From NCBI GenBank assembly GCA_015234045.1, contig JADFWU010000001.1, positions 124,001 through 188,000 on the forward strand: 64,000 nt of DNA, read 5' to 3'. Below, one piece after another: positions 54,363 through 64,000 of the stretch (the first letter of the stretch is position 1; every line of letters starts with the position of its first letter). This DNA is from Magnetococcales bacterium (lineage in GTDB: Bacteria > Pseudomonadota > Magnetococcia > Magnetococcales > JADFWU01). Made by a program: the position numbers and the translations under genes. The notes under the pieces are model-generated. The model worked only from the letters and a program-made list of their open reading frames with translations. It had not been told where the DNA came from and made no database searches.

Positions 54363-54816
54363 AGCATTTATCCTCAGGTAGTTGAACCACTGTGAACCAG
54401 AAGGCCTCAATATTGGTGATTACTTTCATAAACTGATTGAAGTCTAAGGGCTTTTTGATATAGCAGTTGGCATGAAGGTCATAGGCCATATCGATATCTT
54501 CATTCGCATTGGATGTTGTTAATACCACCACAGGAATACGTTTTAGTGTCTCGTTAGACTTAATTTCAGACAACACATCCCGACCATCTTTTTTCGGTAA
54601 ATTGAGATCCAACAGGATTAGATTTGGGCGGGTTGCTTGCTCGAAAGGGGGGTGACGCAGGAGGTATGACATGGCCTGTTCACCATCTTCAACATGATTT
54701 ATCCGTAGAAGAAGCTTGCTTTCCTTGAAGCTTTCCTCGGCGAGACGCGCATCACCGGGATTGTCCTCTATCAGCAATATCTCAATGGGATTGACGTTCT
54801 GTCCGGTAATATTCAT
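54355..54816 (-). CDS. Rcp1-like single-domain response regulator
   Basis: A 153-aa CheY-like protein: [35 protein letters not shown] (D70), [12 protein letters not shown] and CYIKKPLDF. The extended alpha4/alpha5 and LNLPKKDG signature match Rcp1, the partner of phytochrome-type kinases. It sits between kinase 54813-56366 (ATGA overlap) and the hybrid kinase, so it probably takes phosphate from the upstream kinase. Confidence 0.92.
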   Translation of the reverse strand: MNITGQNVNPIEILLIEDNPGDARLAEESFKESKLLLRINHVEDGEQAMSYLLRHPPFEQATRPNLILLDLNLPKKDGRDVLSEIKSNETLKRIPVVVLTTSNANEDIDMAYDLHANCYIKKPLDFNQFMKVITNIEAFWFTVVQLPEDKCCE

Positions 54817-56366
54817 CGGGTTATATCCTGTTTAAACGGCAAAATAAAATAGAAGCGACTACCTTTTCCATGTGTAGACTCAACTCTTAGTACTTCACCA
54901 TGACGCTTTACGATTCGCTTGCAGACGGCGAGACCGATGCCGGAACCAGGGAATTTAGTGCGTCCATGGAGCCGTTTAAACATGGTGAAAATCTGCTGCT
55001 GATCTTTTTTGGCAATGCCAATGCCATTATCACTGACGTTGATTTGCCAACCTGTTTTGGTTTTTTCAGCAGTGATGTTGATCTCTGGAGGTGCATTACC
55101 GTGAAATTTGAGAGCATTGGTTAACAGGTTCTGCAAGAGCCGAAAAATCTGGTTTTGATCGCAATAAACCACGGGCAGTTCTGTCGCAACGATTTTGGCT
55201 CCGCAATCCTCAATCTGCAAGCTTAGATTGGCCGTTACATCCTTAATGATCGTGTTCATATCAGTGTTATTGAAGGTCTCGCCTTGAGTCTCAACCCGAG
55301 AGTATTGCAATAATCCATCAATCATGGCTGACATGCGGTGAGCACCATCCACTGCGAAATTAATGAATTCATTAGCATCCTGGTCCAGCTTTCCCTGATA
55401 GCGGCGGGAGATCAACTGAAGATAGCTGGAGACCATACGCAACGGCTCTTGTAAGTCATGGGATGCGACATAAGCAAAATCCTGAAGATCACGATTCGAT
55501 GCGTTAAGCCGTGCTTCCACTTGTTTGCGGGTTTCTATCTCCTGATTGAGCAATTCTGTTTTTTGCTCCAACTCCTGGGTACGGATCTGGACATGATGCT
55601 CCAGTCTGTTATGGGTTAAATGGATTTCATGAGCCATTTTTTCCATATTTCGAGCCAACGCGCCCAACTCATCCTGGCTATGGACACCTATCTTTTGGAT
55701 CTGTTGTTTGTTGGCGATCAGTGTCGCGGCAGAATGCAATTGATCCACCGGATTCAGTATGAATTTCCTGATTAATATGATTATCGTGATGGTGATTATG
55801 GCCATGACCAGTAATGCTACGGTGAGGGTGCTGTTGCGGATCTTACTCAGCGACGTTTGAATGTCCTGGCCATCCAATACCAGAATAATGATCCAGTTCC
55901 AGGGTTTGAACTGCTTGGATATGCAGATGATATCCTGTTCTTGCTTGGAATGGCGCAATAGTGTTTGGAGTCGGTGGGATGTGGCACAAATATCCAGTTG
56001 GCTTTTGAAGCCGGGTCTGATTTCGTCGCTGTTTGGATGCTCTGTTGTATGAAGGAGTTGGCCTTCAGGTGAGACAATAAACAGATGACCTTCCTGGCGG
56101 GCTGTGATCTGGTCAGCGGCTTTCATTGCTTCCTGTTGATACTGGTTGACGAAAGAGCTGATCTCTGTGGCACCAAGTGTTTCCAACAGGTTATAACGAT
56201 GGAGGATTTCGCTATGCACATAGCTCTCTAACATGGTCTTCAAGTAGAGCGATGTGGTTTGATTGACCATTTTGATCGCAGCATTGTAGTGCCACCAGCC
56301 CAGCCCGATGATGGCAAACAGTGGCAGTGGCAGTATTGCCAGCATTAATTTGGCTCTCAGAGTCAT
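54813..56366 (-). CDS. Periplasmic-sensing histidine kinase (phytochrome-type HisKA)
   Basis: A 517-aa protein: TM1 (about 7-24), a periplasmic dCache-like sensor (25-180; HLFIVSPEGQLLHTTEHP), TM2 (181-200), HAMP (203-250), coiled coil, HisKA with VASHDLQEPLRMVSSYLQ (H303), HATPase_c (LQNLLTNALKFHG, DNGIGIAK, GSGIGLAVCKRIV). ASHDLQEPLR is the mark of phytochrome-like kinases pairing with Rcp1. It overlaps the substrate-binding gene by ATGA and is probably its signal receiver. Confidence 0.9.
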   Translation of the reverse strand: MTLRAKLMLAILPLPLFAIIGLGWWHYNAAIKMVNQTTSLYLKTMLESYVHSEILHRYNLLETLGATEISSFVNQYQQEAMKAADQITARQEGHLFIVSPEGQLLHTTEHPNSDEIRPGFKSQLDICATSHRLQTLLRHSKQEQDIICISKQFKPWNWIIILVLDGQDIQTSLSKIRNSTLTVALLVMAIITITIIILIRKFILNPVDQLHSAATLIANKQQIQKIGVHSQDELGALARNMEKMAHEIHLTHNRLEHHVQIRTQELEQKTELLNQEIETRKQVEARLNASNRDLQDFAYVASHDLQEPLRMVSSYLQLISRRYQGKLDQDANEFINFAVDGAHRMSAMIDGLLQYSRVETQGETFNNTDMNTIIKDVTANLSLQIEDCGAKIVATELPVVYCDQNQIFRLLQNLLTNALKFHGNAPPEINITAEKTKTGWQINVSDNGIGIAKKDQQQIFTMFKRLHGRTKFPGSGIGLAVCKRIVKRHGEVLRVESTHGKGSRFYFILPFKQDITR

Positions 56367-57442
56367 TGGTGGATATCCAAAAATAGATTGGGTCCGGCCA
56401 ACTCCAATAAATCAGAGGGAGGCAAAAAACCCAGATTGCGGATTGCCGCAATGTTCAACCCCAAATCAATTTCTTTGGGAGGAACGATGGGAAACTGATT
56501 TGGAGATGTACCATTCAGAATGGCAAATGCCATAATTGCCGCTTCTTTGCCAGTAGCATCATCGCTGGGTGTAATATGTATCAGGGCACCCATATGGACA
56601 ATTTCGAAATTGGTCCCATAGGCAACCGTATGGGAAGAGTGTTGCCGAAATTGACGAAGAAACTCCGGTCGTTCACCTAAAGGGCCGCTGGGATGCCACC
56701 AGTAATCTACCTGGTCTTCAAGTTCGATAATGTATTGATGTGTTTCAACCAATAATGCTGGAAGTTCAGCAGGAATCGGTCGATAAGGGATCTCTCGGGT
56801 AATGAAGGTCACGTTGTCGAAGGCTTTGGCTGCTTCTTTCAGAAGCGCGGCATCACCTTTGGCTGAGGGGTAGCTGGTATGAATGAAACCAAATCGAATC
56901 GGGCGGTTATGATTGTCACGATCGAGAATTTTAAGCACCACACGAATTTTTGTTTTCCGATCTGCTGAGTGAACCTTTCCTGTGATGCCTTGAACATCCA
57001 CTCTTCCCAGATTGGGTACGATTTTAGCGCCAACGGGATCAGAAACAGTAAAAAATATTTGGGGAATAGATCGATTCTGTAATAAAAGTTCATGGCACAC
57101 CTGGGATGCCATAGTGGCACTGGTGACCACGATATCAACGGGTTGAGTGTTTAAAACCTTTTCCAACATGGTACGAGTACGGGCACGGTCACCGTTGGGT
57201 TGGAGTAGGGTTATGGTCAAATTTTTTCCATCCACATAGCCCATTTCTTCCAGATGGTATAGAAAGGCCTTGGTATGATTTAAAACTGGAATGACGGGCA
57301 TGCTTTGGACCAATACCAAGTGTTTCTGGGGCAATTGTGTTGTAGATTGGGGTGCTGCACAGACGCTGTTCGTTACCAGGGCAAGAGTTGCCCATAATAG
57401 TCCAATGATGAAGGTCTTAAGATCATCCGCTATTCGTTGCAT
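56363..57442 (-). CDS. ABC-type substrate-binding protein (ABC_sub_bind/TrpX family), orphan
   Basis: A 359-aa protein with signal peptide (FIIGLLWATLALVTNSVCAA). The core includes HLVLVQSMPVIPVLNHTKAF, YVDGKNLTITLLQPNGDRAR and PVDIVVTSATMASQVCHELL, the layout of PF04392. No permease or ATPase lies next to it. It is fused by overlap with the kinase at 54813-56366, so it most likely presents a ligand to the sensor rather than to a transporter. AAGGGGG precedes ATG 57442. Confidence 0.85.
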   Translation of the reverse strand: MQRIADDLKTFIIGLLWATLALVTNSVCAAPQSTTQLPQKHLVLVQSMPVIPVLNHTKAFLYHLEEMGYVDGKNLTITLLQPNGDRARTRTMLEKVLNTQPVDIVVTSATMASQVCHELLLQNRSIPQIFFTVSDPVGAKIVPNLGRVDVQGITGKVHSADRKTKIRVVLKILDRDNHNRPIRFGFIHTSYPSAKGDAALLKEAAKAFDNVTFITREIPYRPIPAELPALLVETHQYIIELEDQVDYWWHPSGPLGERPEFLRQFRQHSSHTVAYGTNFEIVHMGALIHITPSDDATGKEAAIMAFAILNGTSPNQFPIVPPKEIDLGLNIAAIRNLGFLPPSDLLELAGPNLFLDIHQ

Positions 57443-57498
57443 CTTTCAACCCCCTTTAAATTGGATTGTAGATGAAAGTTCTCTAATATTTCATTCTG

Positions 57499-59199
57499 TT
57501 ATACGCTGGGCAGTGTGAAATGGAACGAAGCACCTTGATTCTTTTCTGATTCAACCCAGATTCGACCGTGGTGGTGTTCAACAACTTTTTTGCAAATGGC
57601 TAAGCCAATACCTGTACCTTCGCCTTCGGTAGGTCCCTGAAGGCGGATAAACAACCCAAATATCTGGCTTTGATGACGCGGTGCGATGCCTTGTCCCTTA
57701 TCTGAAATAATAAATTTGATCTGTTTGCCTTGCTCACTTGCAGTGATTGTTATCTCAGGAGGTGATTCCCCCGAATTTTCCAAAGCGTTGCGCAGCAGGT
57801 GATGGAATAGCAGACGTAATTCACCGGGATTGACATGGACCCAGGGAAGGTCGTTTATAACCACATTGGCCCCGGTTTGTTGTATGGTCTCCTGGAGTGC
57901 GGTTAACTCTTTATTCAGGGTTGCCCTGGTATCGACATCCGAGGAGGTCGCTGTGGGAACGCCCACTTGGGCGTAGACCAATAACCCATCTAAAAGCCGT
58001 TGCAGACGTTTGGCGCCGGAAACAGCGTAATCAATATATTCACCTGCCTGTTTGTCCAGTTTTTTGCTGTAACGCTGGGAGAGAAGTTGAGTGAAGCTGG
58101 CGATGAGGCGCAGAGGCTCTTTCAGTTGATGGGCGGCAACCCGGGCATATTGGCGCAGTTCTTCATTGGAGCGGCGGATAGCATCTTCCGCTGCTTTGCG
58201 TTTGGTAATATCCAACAGGTTGATGACATAGTATTGGACCACCGAGGCTCCGGTTTCCTCGTTGTTATCACTATCATAATGGCCATCAGTGCTTTCCAGA
58301 ACCGGTTCTTCAACCCAGGTGATGTCCACATAGACGGGAAAGGTTGAACCATCACTGTGTACATGCCGTGACTCAAAGGTATGGTGGCCGTTGGCTCGGG
58401 CATTGGCCAAGTAGTCAACAACGGACTCCCGTTCTTCGTGGGTGAAAATTTCGGCAAACGGTCTTCCAATAAGCGCATCGTCAGTCATTCCATGCAAGCG
58501 GTTAAAGGCTGGATTCATCATCTCCATGAACGTGGTATTGGCATCCACTACGCCCACGCCCCACTGACCAAACTCAAATACATGGGACCAGCGGCGCAGT
58601 TGGTCCTGATAACGGGCAAATCGCAACGCTACTGAAGCTAATTCACCAAAAGTTGTTGCTATTTTGGCATCCTCATCGGTAAAGTCACCCTCTTTGTTGG
58701 CCATGCCGATAAGTCCAACGGTTTTGTCATTGAGTACGATAGGTGCAAACATGACATTTTTCAAAAAGACATGGCCTTCGGGCATAAAACGCATCCAATC
58801 ACTTTTGAAAAAATCGTTGTCATATACAGCACTGTTGGTCTCATAACAGACTGCCCGTAATCCACGGATCGGCATGGGAAGATTGGGATCTACCGTACAA
58901 GGCATGCCACCCGCTTCCAAAAACAGAACTTCATTCTCTTGCCCATCCTCTGACAGCATGGCTACATAACCAGAACGGGCACCGGTGAGTTCACAACAGG
59001 TGTCAAAAATGGATCGGGCTGAATCGGAAAATGTGTGGGAAAGGGGGATGGCTTTGGCAGCACGCAGCAGGGCTTCACTCTCTACATTCTTCTGGTGGGC
59101 GGTATTCAAAGCCAGGCGGGTCTTTTGTAGTTCGGCTAATAATGCTTCGTGACTAAAATTAGAAAAGTCATCCAAGGTATGATGATCATTGGTAGTCAT
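57499..59199 (-). CDS. GAF-PAS histidine kinase
   Basis: A 566-aa cytoplasmic protein. GAF covers about 45-195 (YVAMLSEDGQENEVLFLEAG), PAS about 205-335 (VVDANTTFMEMMNPAFNRLH). HisKA has ARVAAHQLKEPLRLIASF (H357). HATPase shows LLRNALENSGE, DKGQGIAP and GTGIGLAICKKVVEHH. Its kinase core is a paralogue of 54813-56366 (QLLSQRYSKKLD against QLISRRYQGKLD). GGGGAG precedes ATG 59199. It is the first gene of the minus-strand signalling operon. Confidence 0.9.
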   Translation of the reverse strand: MTTNDHHTLDDFSNFSHEALLAELQKTRLALNTAHQKNVESEALLRAAKAIPLSHTFSDSARSIFDTCCELTGARSGYVAMLSEDGQENEVLFLEAGGMPCTVDPNLPMPIRGLRAVCYETNSAVYDNDFFKSDWMRFMPEGHVFLKNVMFAPIVLNDKTVGLIGMANKEGDFTDEDAKIATTFGELASVALRFARYQDQLRRWSHVFEFGQWGVGVVDANTTFMEMMNPAFNRLHGMTDDALIGRPFAEIFTHEERESVVDYLANARANGHHTFESRHVHSDGSTFPVYVDITWVEEPVLESTDGHYDSDNNEETGASVVQYYVINLLDITKRKAAEDAIRRSNEELRQYARVAAHQLKEPLRLIASFTQLLSQRYSKKLDKQAGEYIDYAVSGAKRLQRLLDGLLVYAQVGVPTATSSDVDTRATLNKELTALQETIQQTGANVVINDLPWVHVNPGELRLLFHHLLRNALENSGESPPEITITASEQGKQIKFIISDKGQGIAPRHQSQIFGLFIRLQGPTEGEGTGIGLAICKKVVEHHHGRIWVESEKNQGASFHFTLPSV

Positions 59200-59513
59200 G
59201 ATAGCTCCCCCTGCTGTTTTTCAACCATGCAGTAATCTGGTCTATATGGCTGTCAGAGCAGGACTGTATTAACGATATGTTAAAGTATATTGTGCACTAT
59301 CAATTCAATAGTATTGAACTAATGGGTTAGAGATGCAAATGGAGATTGAGGTTCCCATAAAAATTGTTAATTCAGGCTCTTTCGAAAACGCTCAGATCTG
59401 CAAGAAATTTTACGGGGTTCAACTGTGGTTTGCTCGGTTAGGGATAGGGGTATTGTCTAGGAGGATTATGAAGCAATTAATTGTTATTAATAAATATATT
59501 TATTATTACTGTC
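59200..59513. other. Intergenic region upstream of the signalling operon
   Basis: 314 bp, AT-rich, without a gene. It carries the operon promoter, but no convincing -35/-10 pair was chosen. Confidence 0.4.
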
Positions 59514-62500
59514 TCATTCAATCGAGCCAAAACCGCCGCCGCCCGGTGTGCTGATCTCCAATGTGTCGTGGCAAGCGACTTCTCCTTGATACCGTCCTGG
59601 CAGTATTTCTTCTGTACCATCAGCGCGAATTAATCGATTGATACCCATTTTTCCAGGCTGGCCGCCATTGAGTCCGAATGGTGTGCAGTTACGCCGTTGA
59701 GAGAGTAGAGTAATGCTCAATGGCTCCAGAAAATAAAATCGCCTGACCACACCATCACCGCCATGCCATCGACCCAATCCGCCGGATTTGTTGCGTAGAG
59801 AGAACGCTGTCAATAACAGCTTGGGAAAGCGGTATTCCAATACTTCCGGGTCGGTGATTCGGGTGTTGGTCATGTGGACCTGAACGCCGGAGGCACCGTG
59901 CGCTCCTTCAATGGCACCGGAACCACCAGCAATGGTTTCATAGTACTGTGTGCCTGTTCCATCAGGGCGACCAAACAGAAAGTTGTTCATGGTGCCTTGA
60001 GAAGCAGCGGCTACGCCTAACGCACCATACAGCACATCTACAACACGTTGAGAGGTTTCCACATTGCCGCCGGAAACCGCAGCGCCAGGGCGTGGATTGA
60101 GTAGACTATCATTCGGTATACGGATTTCTATGGGATCAAGACAGCCATCATTAAGTGGAATATCGTCCTGAATCAGGGTGCGAAATACATACAGAACTGC
60201 TGCACGAACAACGGCTTTTGGCGCGTTCAGATTTTCAGTATGGGTGGCACCACTCCCATTGAAATCTACGATTGCGTGGACTTTTTTGTCTTGGGTATCA
60301 CGTGTGAGTGTGAGTGTTACGGAGATGATTTCACAGTCATCCAGATGATCTTTAAAGGGTTTGACCAATCTATCATTCTTGCCGAGTAGTCTATCCAATG
60401 CATGAGTCATTGCAGCGGCGGCATTCTCTCTCATATGGTCCATATAGGCGGTGATTACGTCATCACCGTATCGATCACACAGGGTATTCAGTTCTGACAG
60501 ACCACGATTGTTTGCCGCAATCTGAGCGCGAAGGTCAGAGAGGCGTTCAGAGAGATTGCGGGCTGGCCAGGGTTTGGTATTGAGGGTCTGCATGATTGCG
60601 GTTTCTTGCAGTTGACCATCACGCACCGCCAGAAGATTGGAAAATACCACACCCTCTTCAATCAAAGTGGTGGCAAACGGTGGCATGGAACCGGGTACAG
60701 TGCCGCCAATATCTGCATGATGGCCGCGACTGGCGACAAAAAAGGCGGGTTTTCCTTGACGAAATAGTGGTGAAATCACTGTTACATCAGGAAGGTGTGA
60801 ACCACCATGCAGCGGATCGTTGGTGATATAAGCATCACCGGATTGCAGTTTGTTTCCTTTGGTCTGGCTGTGTTGAATCAGAGAATAAACTGTCTCGCCC
60901 ATGGCACCGAGATGAACCGGAATATGTGGTGCATTGGCAATCAATCGACCCTGTTGATCAAAGATCGCACAGGAAAAATCCCAGCGTTCCTTGATGTTGA
61001 CAGAGTGGGCGGTACGGGCCAACGTTTCGCCCATCTGGCTGGCAATACCCATGAAACGGTGGTTAAACAGTGCCAATAGGATTGGATCATGTTTGGTTGT
61101 GACATGTTCTTGATATTGCTTCTGCTTGGTCAGTGTGAGCAGACCATCACCGTTACGGCTGGCATCAAAGCCTGGTTCAACAACAATGACCGAATGGGGT
61201 TCGATAATCAGCGCAGGTCCGGTAATGATCTGATCAATTGGCAGATCATCCCGTTGATAGAGCGGTGTTGACACGGGGCCGTCACTGTCAAACCAGACGT
61301 GTTGATGCTCTACAGCGTGTAGTGTGTTTCCTGAAGTTATGGTCTGGCTTTGGTGTTGGTGGGTATTTTCAGAGATTAGAATCACCTCTACTCTGAGATT
61401 AACCAATTCCGGCGGCGTGTCTGAGGCACTAAAGCCATAATATTGCCGATGCAGATTGCGAAAGCGTTGGATCAGGCGGGATGGATCACTATGAAACGGA
61501 ATCGTCAGTGGTGTTTCAGTTCCAGGTGTGCGTAAGTCCACCAATATTTGACGATCAAAACGAGGCTGTGCGGCAGCGGATGTCATGACCAACTCTTCGA
61601 GGAGTTGTTGTTCCAGAGTATGACAGATGGTTTGTGCTTCCGTGTTGATTTTGTTCAGCTCAGTTGCACTGGTTCCCGTCATTCGGGTTGCAATGTGTTG
61701 GCGGCTGTGTCGTGCATTGGCAATGCCCCAGGCGGAGAGCAGGCCAGCCAAAGGGTGGATGCGTATTTGAACCATATCCAGAATTGACGCTATTGCACAG
61801 GCATGTTGACCGCCTGCGCCACCGAATGAGACCAGACCATGTTGGCGCAGATCAAAACCACGGGCTACAGAGAGCGCTTTAACCGGTCGGCTCATGGTCT
61901 CATTGGCAACTTGGAGAAATCCCAATGCCAAGGCTTCTGGACTTAACTTATTACCTGTTTTTTCGGTGATAATTTTGGAAATCTCGATAAAACGAGTGTG
62001 AGAGGCAGTGGCATCCAGTGCACTATTACGTTGAGGGCCAAAGGCTTTGGGAAAACGATGGGCTACGATACGACCAAGAACAACATTGGCATCGGTAATG
62101 GTGGCGGGTCCGCCCAGGCCGTAACAGGCTGGACCCGGATTAGCGCCGGCAGAGTCTGGACCAACGGTGAGTTTTCGTCCGTCAAAGCTCAGAATAGAGC
62201 CACCACCAGCGGCAACGGTCTCCACATGCAGCATTGCTGCCTGATAGCGAATACCGGCGGTTTCCACCTCTAAAGTACGTTCCAAGGCACCATCATAGCG
62301 ACACACATCGGTAGATGTGCCACCCATGTCAAAGCCGATGGATTGACTATCTCCTGTGGTCTCAGCTAGAGCTTGAACACCAAGTACACCGCCCGCTGGA
62401 CCGGATAAAATGGCATCTTTACCAGAAAATCCTTCAGGTGGCAGAAGCGTGCCGGCACTGCTCATGAAATGGATTGGAATATCGCCGGTCCATTGGCGAA

Positions 62501-63206
62501 CCTGACGAATATAGCGTTTGAGAACCGGTGTCAGATAGGCATCAACAAGGGTCGTTTGACCACGACCAACCGCTTGAATCAGTGATAGCGTTGCATGAGA
62601 AGGAGAGACCTGTTCAAATCCCGCATGACGTGCAATTTCAGCAGCCTGTTGTTCATGCTGTGGATTTTTCCAGCTGTGCAGAAAAACAATCGCAATGGCT
62701 TTAATACCGTGTGACTTGAATGACTGTAAGGCGGTTTTGATAGCATCCGTATTCAGGGATTCCAGGCACTTACCTTGAGCATTCATCCGTTCAGGGATTT
62801 CAGCTACAGCTTGGTAGAGTTTTTCGGTTTTTTTAATTGCCAGAGCAAATAGTTCGGGTCGTTGTTGGGTGCCAATTTCCAGAAGATCACGAAAACCTTT
62901 GGTAATTAACAGGCCGACCGGGCTGCCTTTGCGCTCTAGTAGGGCATTGGTTGCTACTGTTGTACCAAGCCGAATCCAGGCGACCTTACGCGCTGGTATG
63001 ATCTCATTCTGACCTAAACCAAGCAGTCTACGAATACCTTCAATGGCGGCATCCGGGTAGGTGCTGGATTGAGAAAGCAGTTTGCAGGCATGGTGCTGAC
63101 CGTCCGGAGCAATGCCAATGATATCAGTAAAGGTGCCGCCACGGTCTACGGCAAAACGCCACCGGTTGGAACCGGTGGCGTTAGTGGTATTTGTCTTGGT
63201 TTGCAT
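59514..63206 (-). CDS. Fused 5-oxoprolinase / hydantoinase A-B
   Basis: A 1230-aa ATP-dependent amidohydrolase joining HyuA-like (about 1-690) and HyuB-like (about 715-1230) parts. [19 protein letters not shown] is the ATP-binding start, [18 protein letters not shown] and ATVAAGGGS-like [16 protein letters not shown] follow. The second part has [31 protein letters not shown], and [15 protein letters not shown]. The single-chain form equals eukaryotic OPLAH and some bacterial types; the likely substrate is 5-oxo-L-proline, though N-methylhydantoin or caprolactam-type substrates cannot be excluded. Confidence 0.9.
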   Translation of the reverse strand: MQTKTNTTNATGSNRWRFAVDRGGTFTDIIGIAPDGQHHACKLLSQSSTYPDAAIEGIRRLLGLGQNEIIPARKVAWIRLGTTVATNALLERKGSPVGLLITKGFRDLLEIGTQQRPELFALAIKKTEKLYQAVAEIPERMNAQGKCLESLNTDAIKTALQSFKSHGIKAIAIVFLHSWKNPQHEQQAAEIARHAGFEQVSPSHATLSLIQAVGRGQTTLVDAYLTPVLKRYIRQVRQWTGDIPIHFMSSAGTLLPPEGFSGKDAILSGPAGGVLGVQALAETTGDSQSIGFDMGGTSTDVCRYDGALERTLEVETAGIRYQAAMLHVETVAAGGGSILSFDGRKLTVGPDSAGANPGPACYGLGGPATITDANVVLGRIVAHRFPKAFGPQRNSALDATASHTRFIEISKIITEKTGNKLSPEALALGFLQVANETMSRPVKALSVARGFDLRQHGLVSFGGAGGQHACAIASILDMVQIRIHPLAGLLSAWGIANARHSRQHIATRMTGTSATELNKINTEAQTICHTLEQQLLEELVMTSAAAQPRFDRQILVDLRTPGTETPLTIPFHSDPSRLIQRFRNLHRQYYGFSASDTPPELVNLRVEVILISENTHQHQSQTITSGNTLHAVEHQHVWFDSDGPVSTPLYQRDDLPIDQIITGPALIIEPHSVIVVEPGFDASRNGDGLLTLTKQKQYQEHVTTKHDPILLALFNHRFMGIASQMGETLARTAHSVNIKERWDFSCAIFDQQGRLIANAPHIPVHLGAMGETVYSLIQHSQTKGNKLQSGDAYITNDPLHGGSHLPDVTVISPLFRQGKPAFFVASRGHHADIGGTVPGSMPPFATTLIEEGVVFSNLLAVRDGQLQETAIMQTLNTKPWPARNLSERLSDLRAQIAANNRGLSELNTLCDRYGDDVITAYMDHMRENAAAAMTHALDRLLGKNDRLVKPFKDHLDDCEIISVTLTLTRDTQDKKVHAIVDFNGSGATHTENLNAPKAVVRAAVLYVFRTLIQDDIPLNDGCLDPIEIRIPNDSLLNPRPGAAVSGGNVETSQRVVDVLYGALGVAAASQGTMNNFLFGRPDGTGTQYYETIAGGSGAIEGAHGASGVQVHMTNTRITDPEVLEYRFPKLLLTAFSLRNKSGGLGRWHGGDGVVRRFYFLEPLSITLLSQRRNCTPFGLNGGQPGKMGINRLIRADGTEEILPGRYQGEVACHDTLEISTPGGGGFGSIE

Positions 63207-63248
63207 AAAAAAGCGTGTATCCGATAGGTAGATGCACTGCTTGAAGGA

Positions 63249-63779
63249 TTAACTCTTTGTGGATTTTGATATACCAGGCGTACTGGCTGCACCCACCGTA
63301 CCGACATTGGGTAGTGGTGGTGGTGTCAATCGGCCTGTGTCACTCTTGTTCTTGTCGTTTTTATCGTCTTTCTGTTTATCTGCCTTGGTCGCAGCTTTCT
63401 GAGCGGTGTCTGCTGTTTCTTTACCTGTCTCTTTCAACTGGCTTTCACCTTGAAACAGGCTTCCACGTTCGATAACCAAAACACGGGAAGAGATGTTACC
63501 TGAAACATTACCACCAGATAGAATCTCTATTTCACCGCAATCAGCGGTGCCTTCAAAACGACCGGTAACAATCAGTTTCTTGGAATGAATCTCACCGTCA
63601 ACTTTACCTGTTTTACCAATGGTAATCAGGCTGTTGGAACGAATCTGGCCAGAGAATTCTCCATCCACATGTAGTTTGCATTCAATGGAGATCTCACCTG
63701 TTATTTTTGTGCCAGCTGCAATGACGGTGGTGTTGGATTTGTCAATTTTCGGTTCACTAGCTTTATTAAAGATTGCCAT
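63249..63779 (-). CDS. Bactofilin
   Basis: A 176-aa cytoskeletal protein. The beta-helix core (DUF583, about 15-115) shows VIAAGTKITGEISIECKLHV, GKTGKVDGEIHSKKLIVTG and GNVSGNISSRVLVIERGS. A charged tail (KADKQKDDKNDKNKSD) follows. Bactofilins polymerise under the membrane and anchor envelope enzymes. Its ATG lies 79 bp inside the M23 gene, an organisation seen with LmdC-type M23 peptidases. Confidence 0.94.
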   Translation of the reverse strand: MAIFNKASEPKIDKSNTTVIAAGTKITGEISIECKLHVDGEFSGQIRSNSLITIGKTGKVDGEIHSKKLIVTGRFEGTADCGEIEILSGGNVSGNISSRVLVIERGSLFQGESQLKETGKETADTAQKAATKADKQKDDKNDKNKSDTGRLTPPPLPNVGTVGAASTPGISKSTKS

Positions 63780-64000
63780 TTAACGCCCTTTTCCTTAAAC
63801 ACGACCTCATAATTGTCCAGGCTCCATTTCATAAACCGATCAGGATTCAGGGTATTATGGATAAAGCGCACTTCGTAATGAAGATGTGGACCGCTGCTCA
63901 TTCCGGTGTTGCCAGTTTTGGCTATGATATCGCCTTTTTTAACAAATTCACCATTGTCCACCAATACTTCGCTCAGATGACCATAGGAGGTTCTGAAACC
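63701..64000 (-). CDS. M23 peptidase, C-terminal end (runs off right edge)
   Basis: 100 codons from the window edge to the stop at 63701. GFRTSYGHLSEVLVDNGEFV and GNTGMSSGPHLHYEVRF give the LytM zinc motif HxH. The tail PTPPSLQLAQK overlaps the bactofilin start. It cleaves peptidoglycan cross-links in the periplasm and is the usual partner of bactofilin. The N-terminal part is outside the window. Confidence 0.9.
   Translation of the reverse strand, partial: GFRTSYGHLSEVLVDNGEFVKKGDIIAKTGNTGMSSGPHLHYEVRFIHNTLNPDRFMKWSLDNYEVVFKEKGVKWQSLIKLVNRKLTNPTPPSLQLAQK

Noticed and set aside
59333-59554. 73-codon plus-strand frame next to the oxoprolinase end
   Set aside because: It overlaps the oxoprolinase gene and runs into AT-rich sequence; no start signal.
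63249-63779. Plus-strand frames over the bactofilin gene
   Set aside because: They are antisense shadows of a clearly recognisable bactofilin.

Overview
The window looks like chromosomal DNA of a free-living Gram-negative proteobacterium. Gene orders such as ilvB-ilvN-ilvC-psd-pssA-leuA and lepA-lepB-DUF4845-rnc-era-recO are typical of beta/gammaproteobacteria and deep-branching relatives. A FliX-like flagellar protein and an acetolactate synthase with GE instead of GD in its ThDP motif point towards Alphaproteobacteria or a neighbouring lineage; a Magnetococcales-like (Eta-) proteobacterium would fit, but this is inference. No rRNA, tRNA or CRISPR array was seen.

Region by region. 1-6.6 kb: the 5' part of a divergent Aas-like lipid gene, rubrerythrin, an AmmeMemoRadiSam-type radical SAM enzyme, an SO_0444-type metal permease, a Fur-family repressor and a membrane GTPase. 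6.6-15.5 kb: citrate synthase, the branched-chain amino-acid genes ilvBNC and leuA interleaved with psd and pssA for phosphatidylethanolamine, and a FliX-like gene. 15.9-23.4 kb: lepA, lepB, DUF4845, rnc, era and recO packed with overlaps, then a Trm112-like mini-gene and a CorC/HlyC-type transporter. 23.5-32.3 kb: repeat-bearing spacers, a small membrane peptide gene, an unknown 89-aa gene, a large unknown membrane protein, a CHASE2 histidine kinase with a DUF928 partner, and a REC-HK-REC hybrid. 32.3-37.4 kb: SUV3-like helicase, TVP38 membrane protein, ROK kinase, metallo-beta-lactamase and SpeD, the last four nearly back to back.

37.4-40.5 kb is the accessory patch: a heptad-repeat coiled-coil protein, an IS1634-type transposase tail, two internally deleted REP-associated tyrosine transposase (RAYT) relics with REP-like flanks, and a GDT1-family manganese exporter behind a yybP-ykoY riboswitch with its own promoter. 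40.5-48.9 kb: queG, nadA, a truncated RelA/SpoT-type remnant, an HD phosphohydrolase, a ChaN-PDZ protein, a pseudo-caspase/EF-hand/FGE-sulfatase fusion, a double-DUF2249 protein and a precorrin-2 dehydrogenase.

49.0-59.2 kb is a dense signalling locus. Two stand-alone HPt proteins and a REC-PAS-PAS-GGDEF diguanylate cyclase lie on the plus strand. Facing them is an overlapping minus-strand operon of two related kinases, an ABC-type substrate-binding protein, an Rcp1-like regulator and a REC-GAF-HK-REC hybrid. The hybrid has no HPt of its own, so the two HPt proteins are plausible trans partners, linking ligand sensing to c-di-GMP. The window ends with a fused 5-oxoprolinase/hydantoinase, a bactofilin and the C-terminal end of an M23 peptidase.

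Most unusual points: (i) the CHASE2 kinase ending in a pseudo-receiver and a pseudo-HPt with Arg replacing the phospho-His; (ii) the secreted pseudo-caspase/FGE fusion; (iii) the two-strand phosphorelay with a substrate-binding protein between kinases; (iv) the Mn riboswitch with a visible alternative pairing; (v) two dispersed palindromic repeat families and RAYT relics that look like internal-deletion derivatives.
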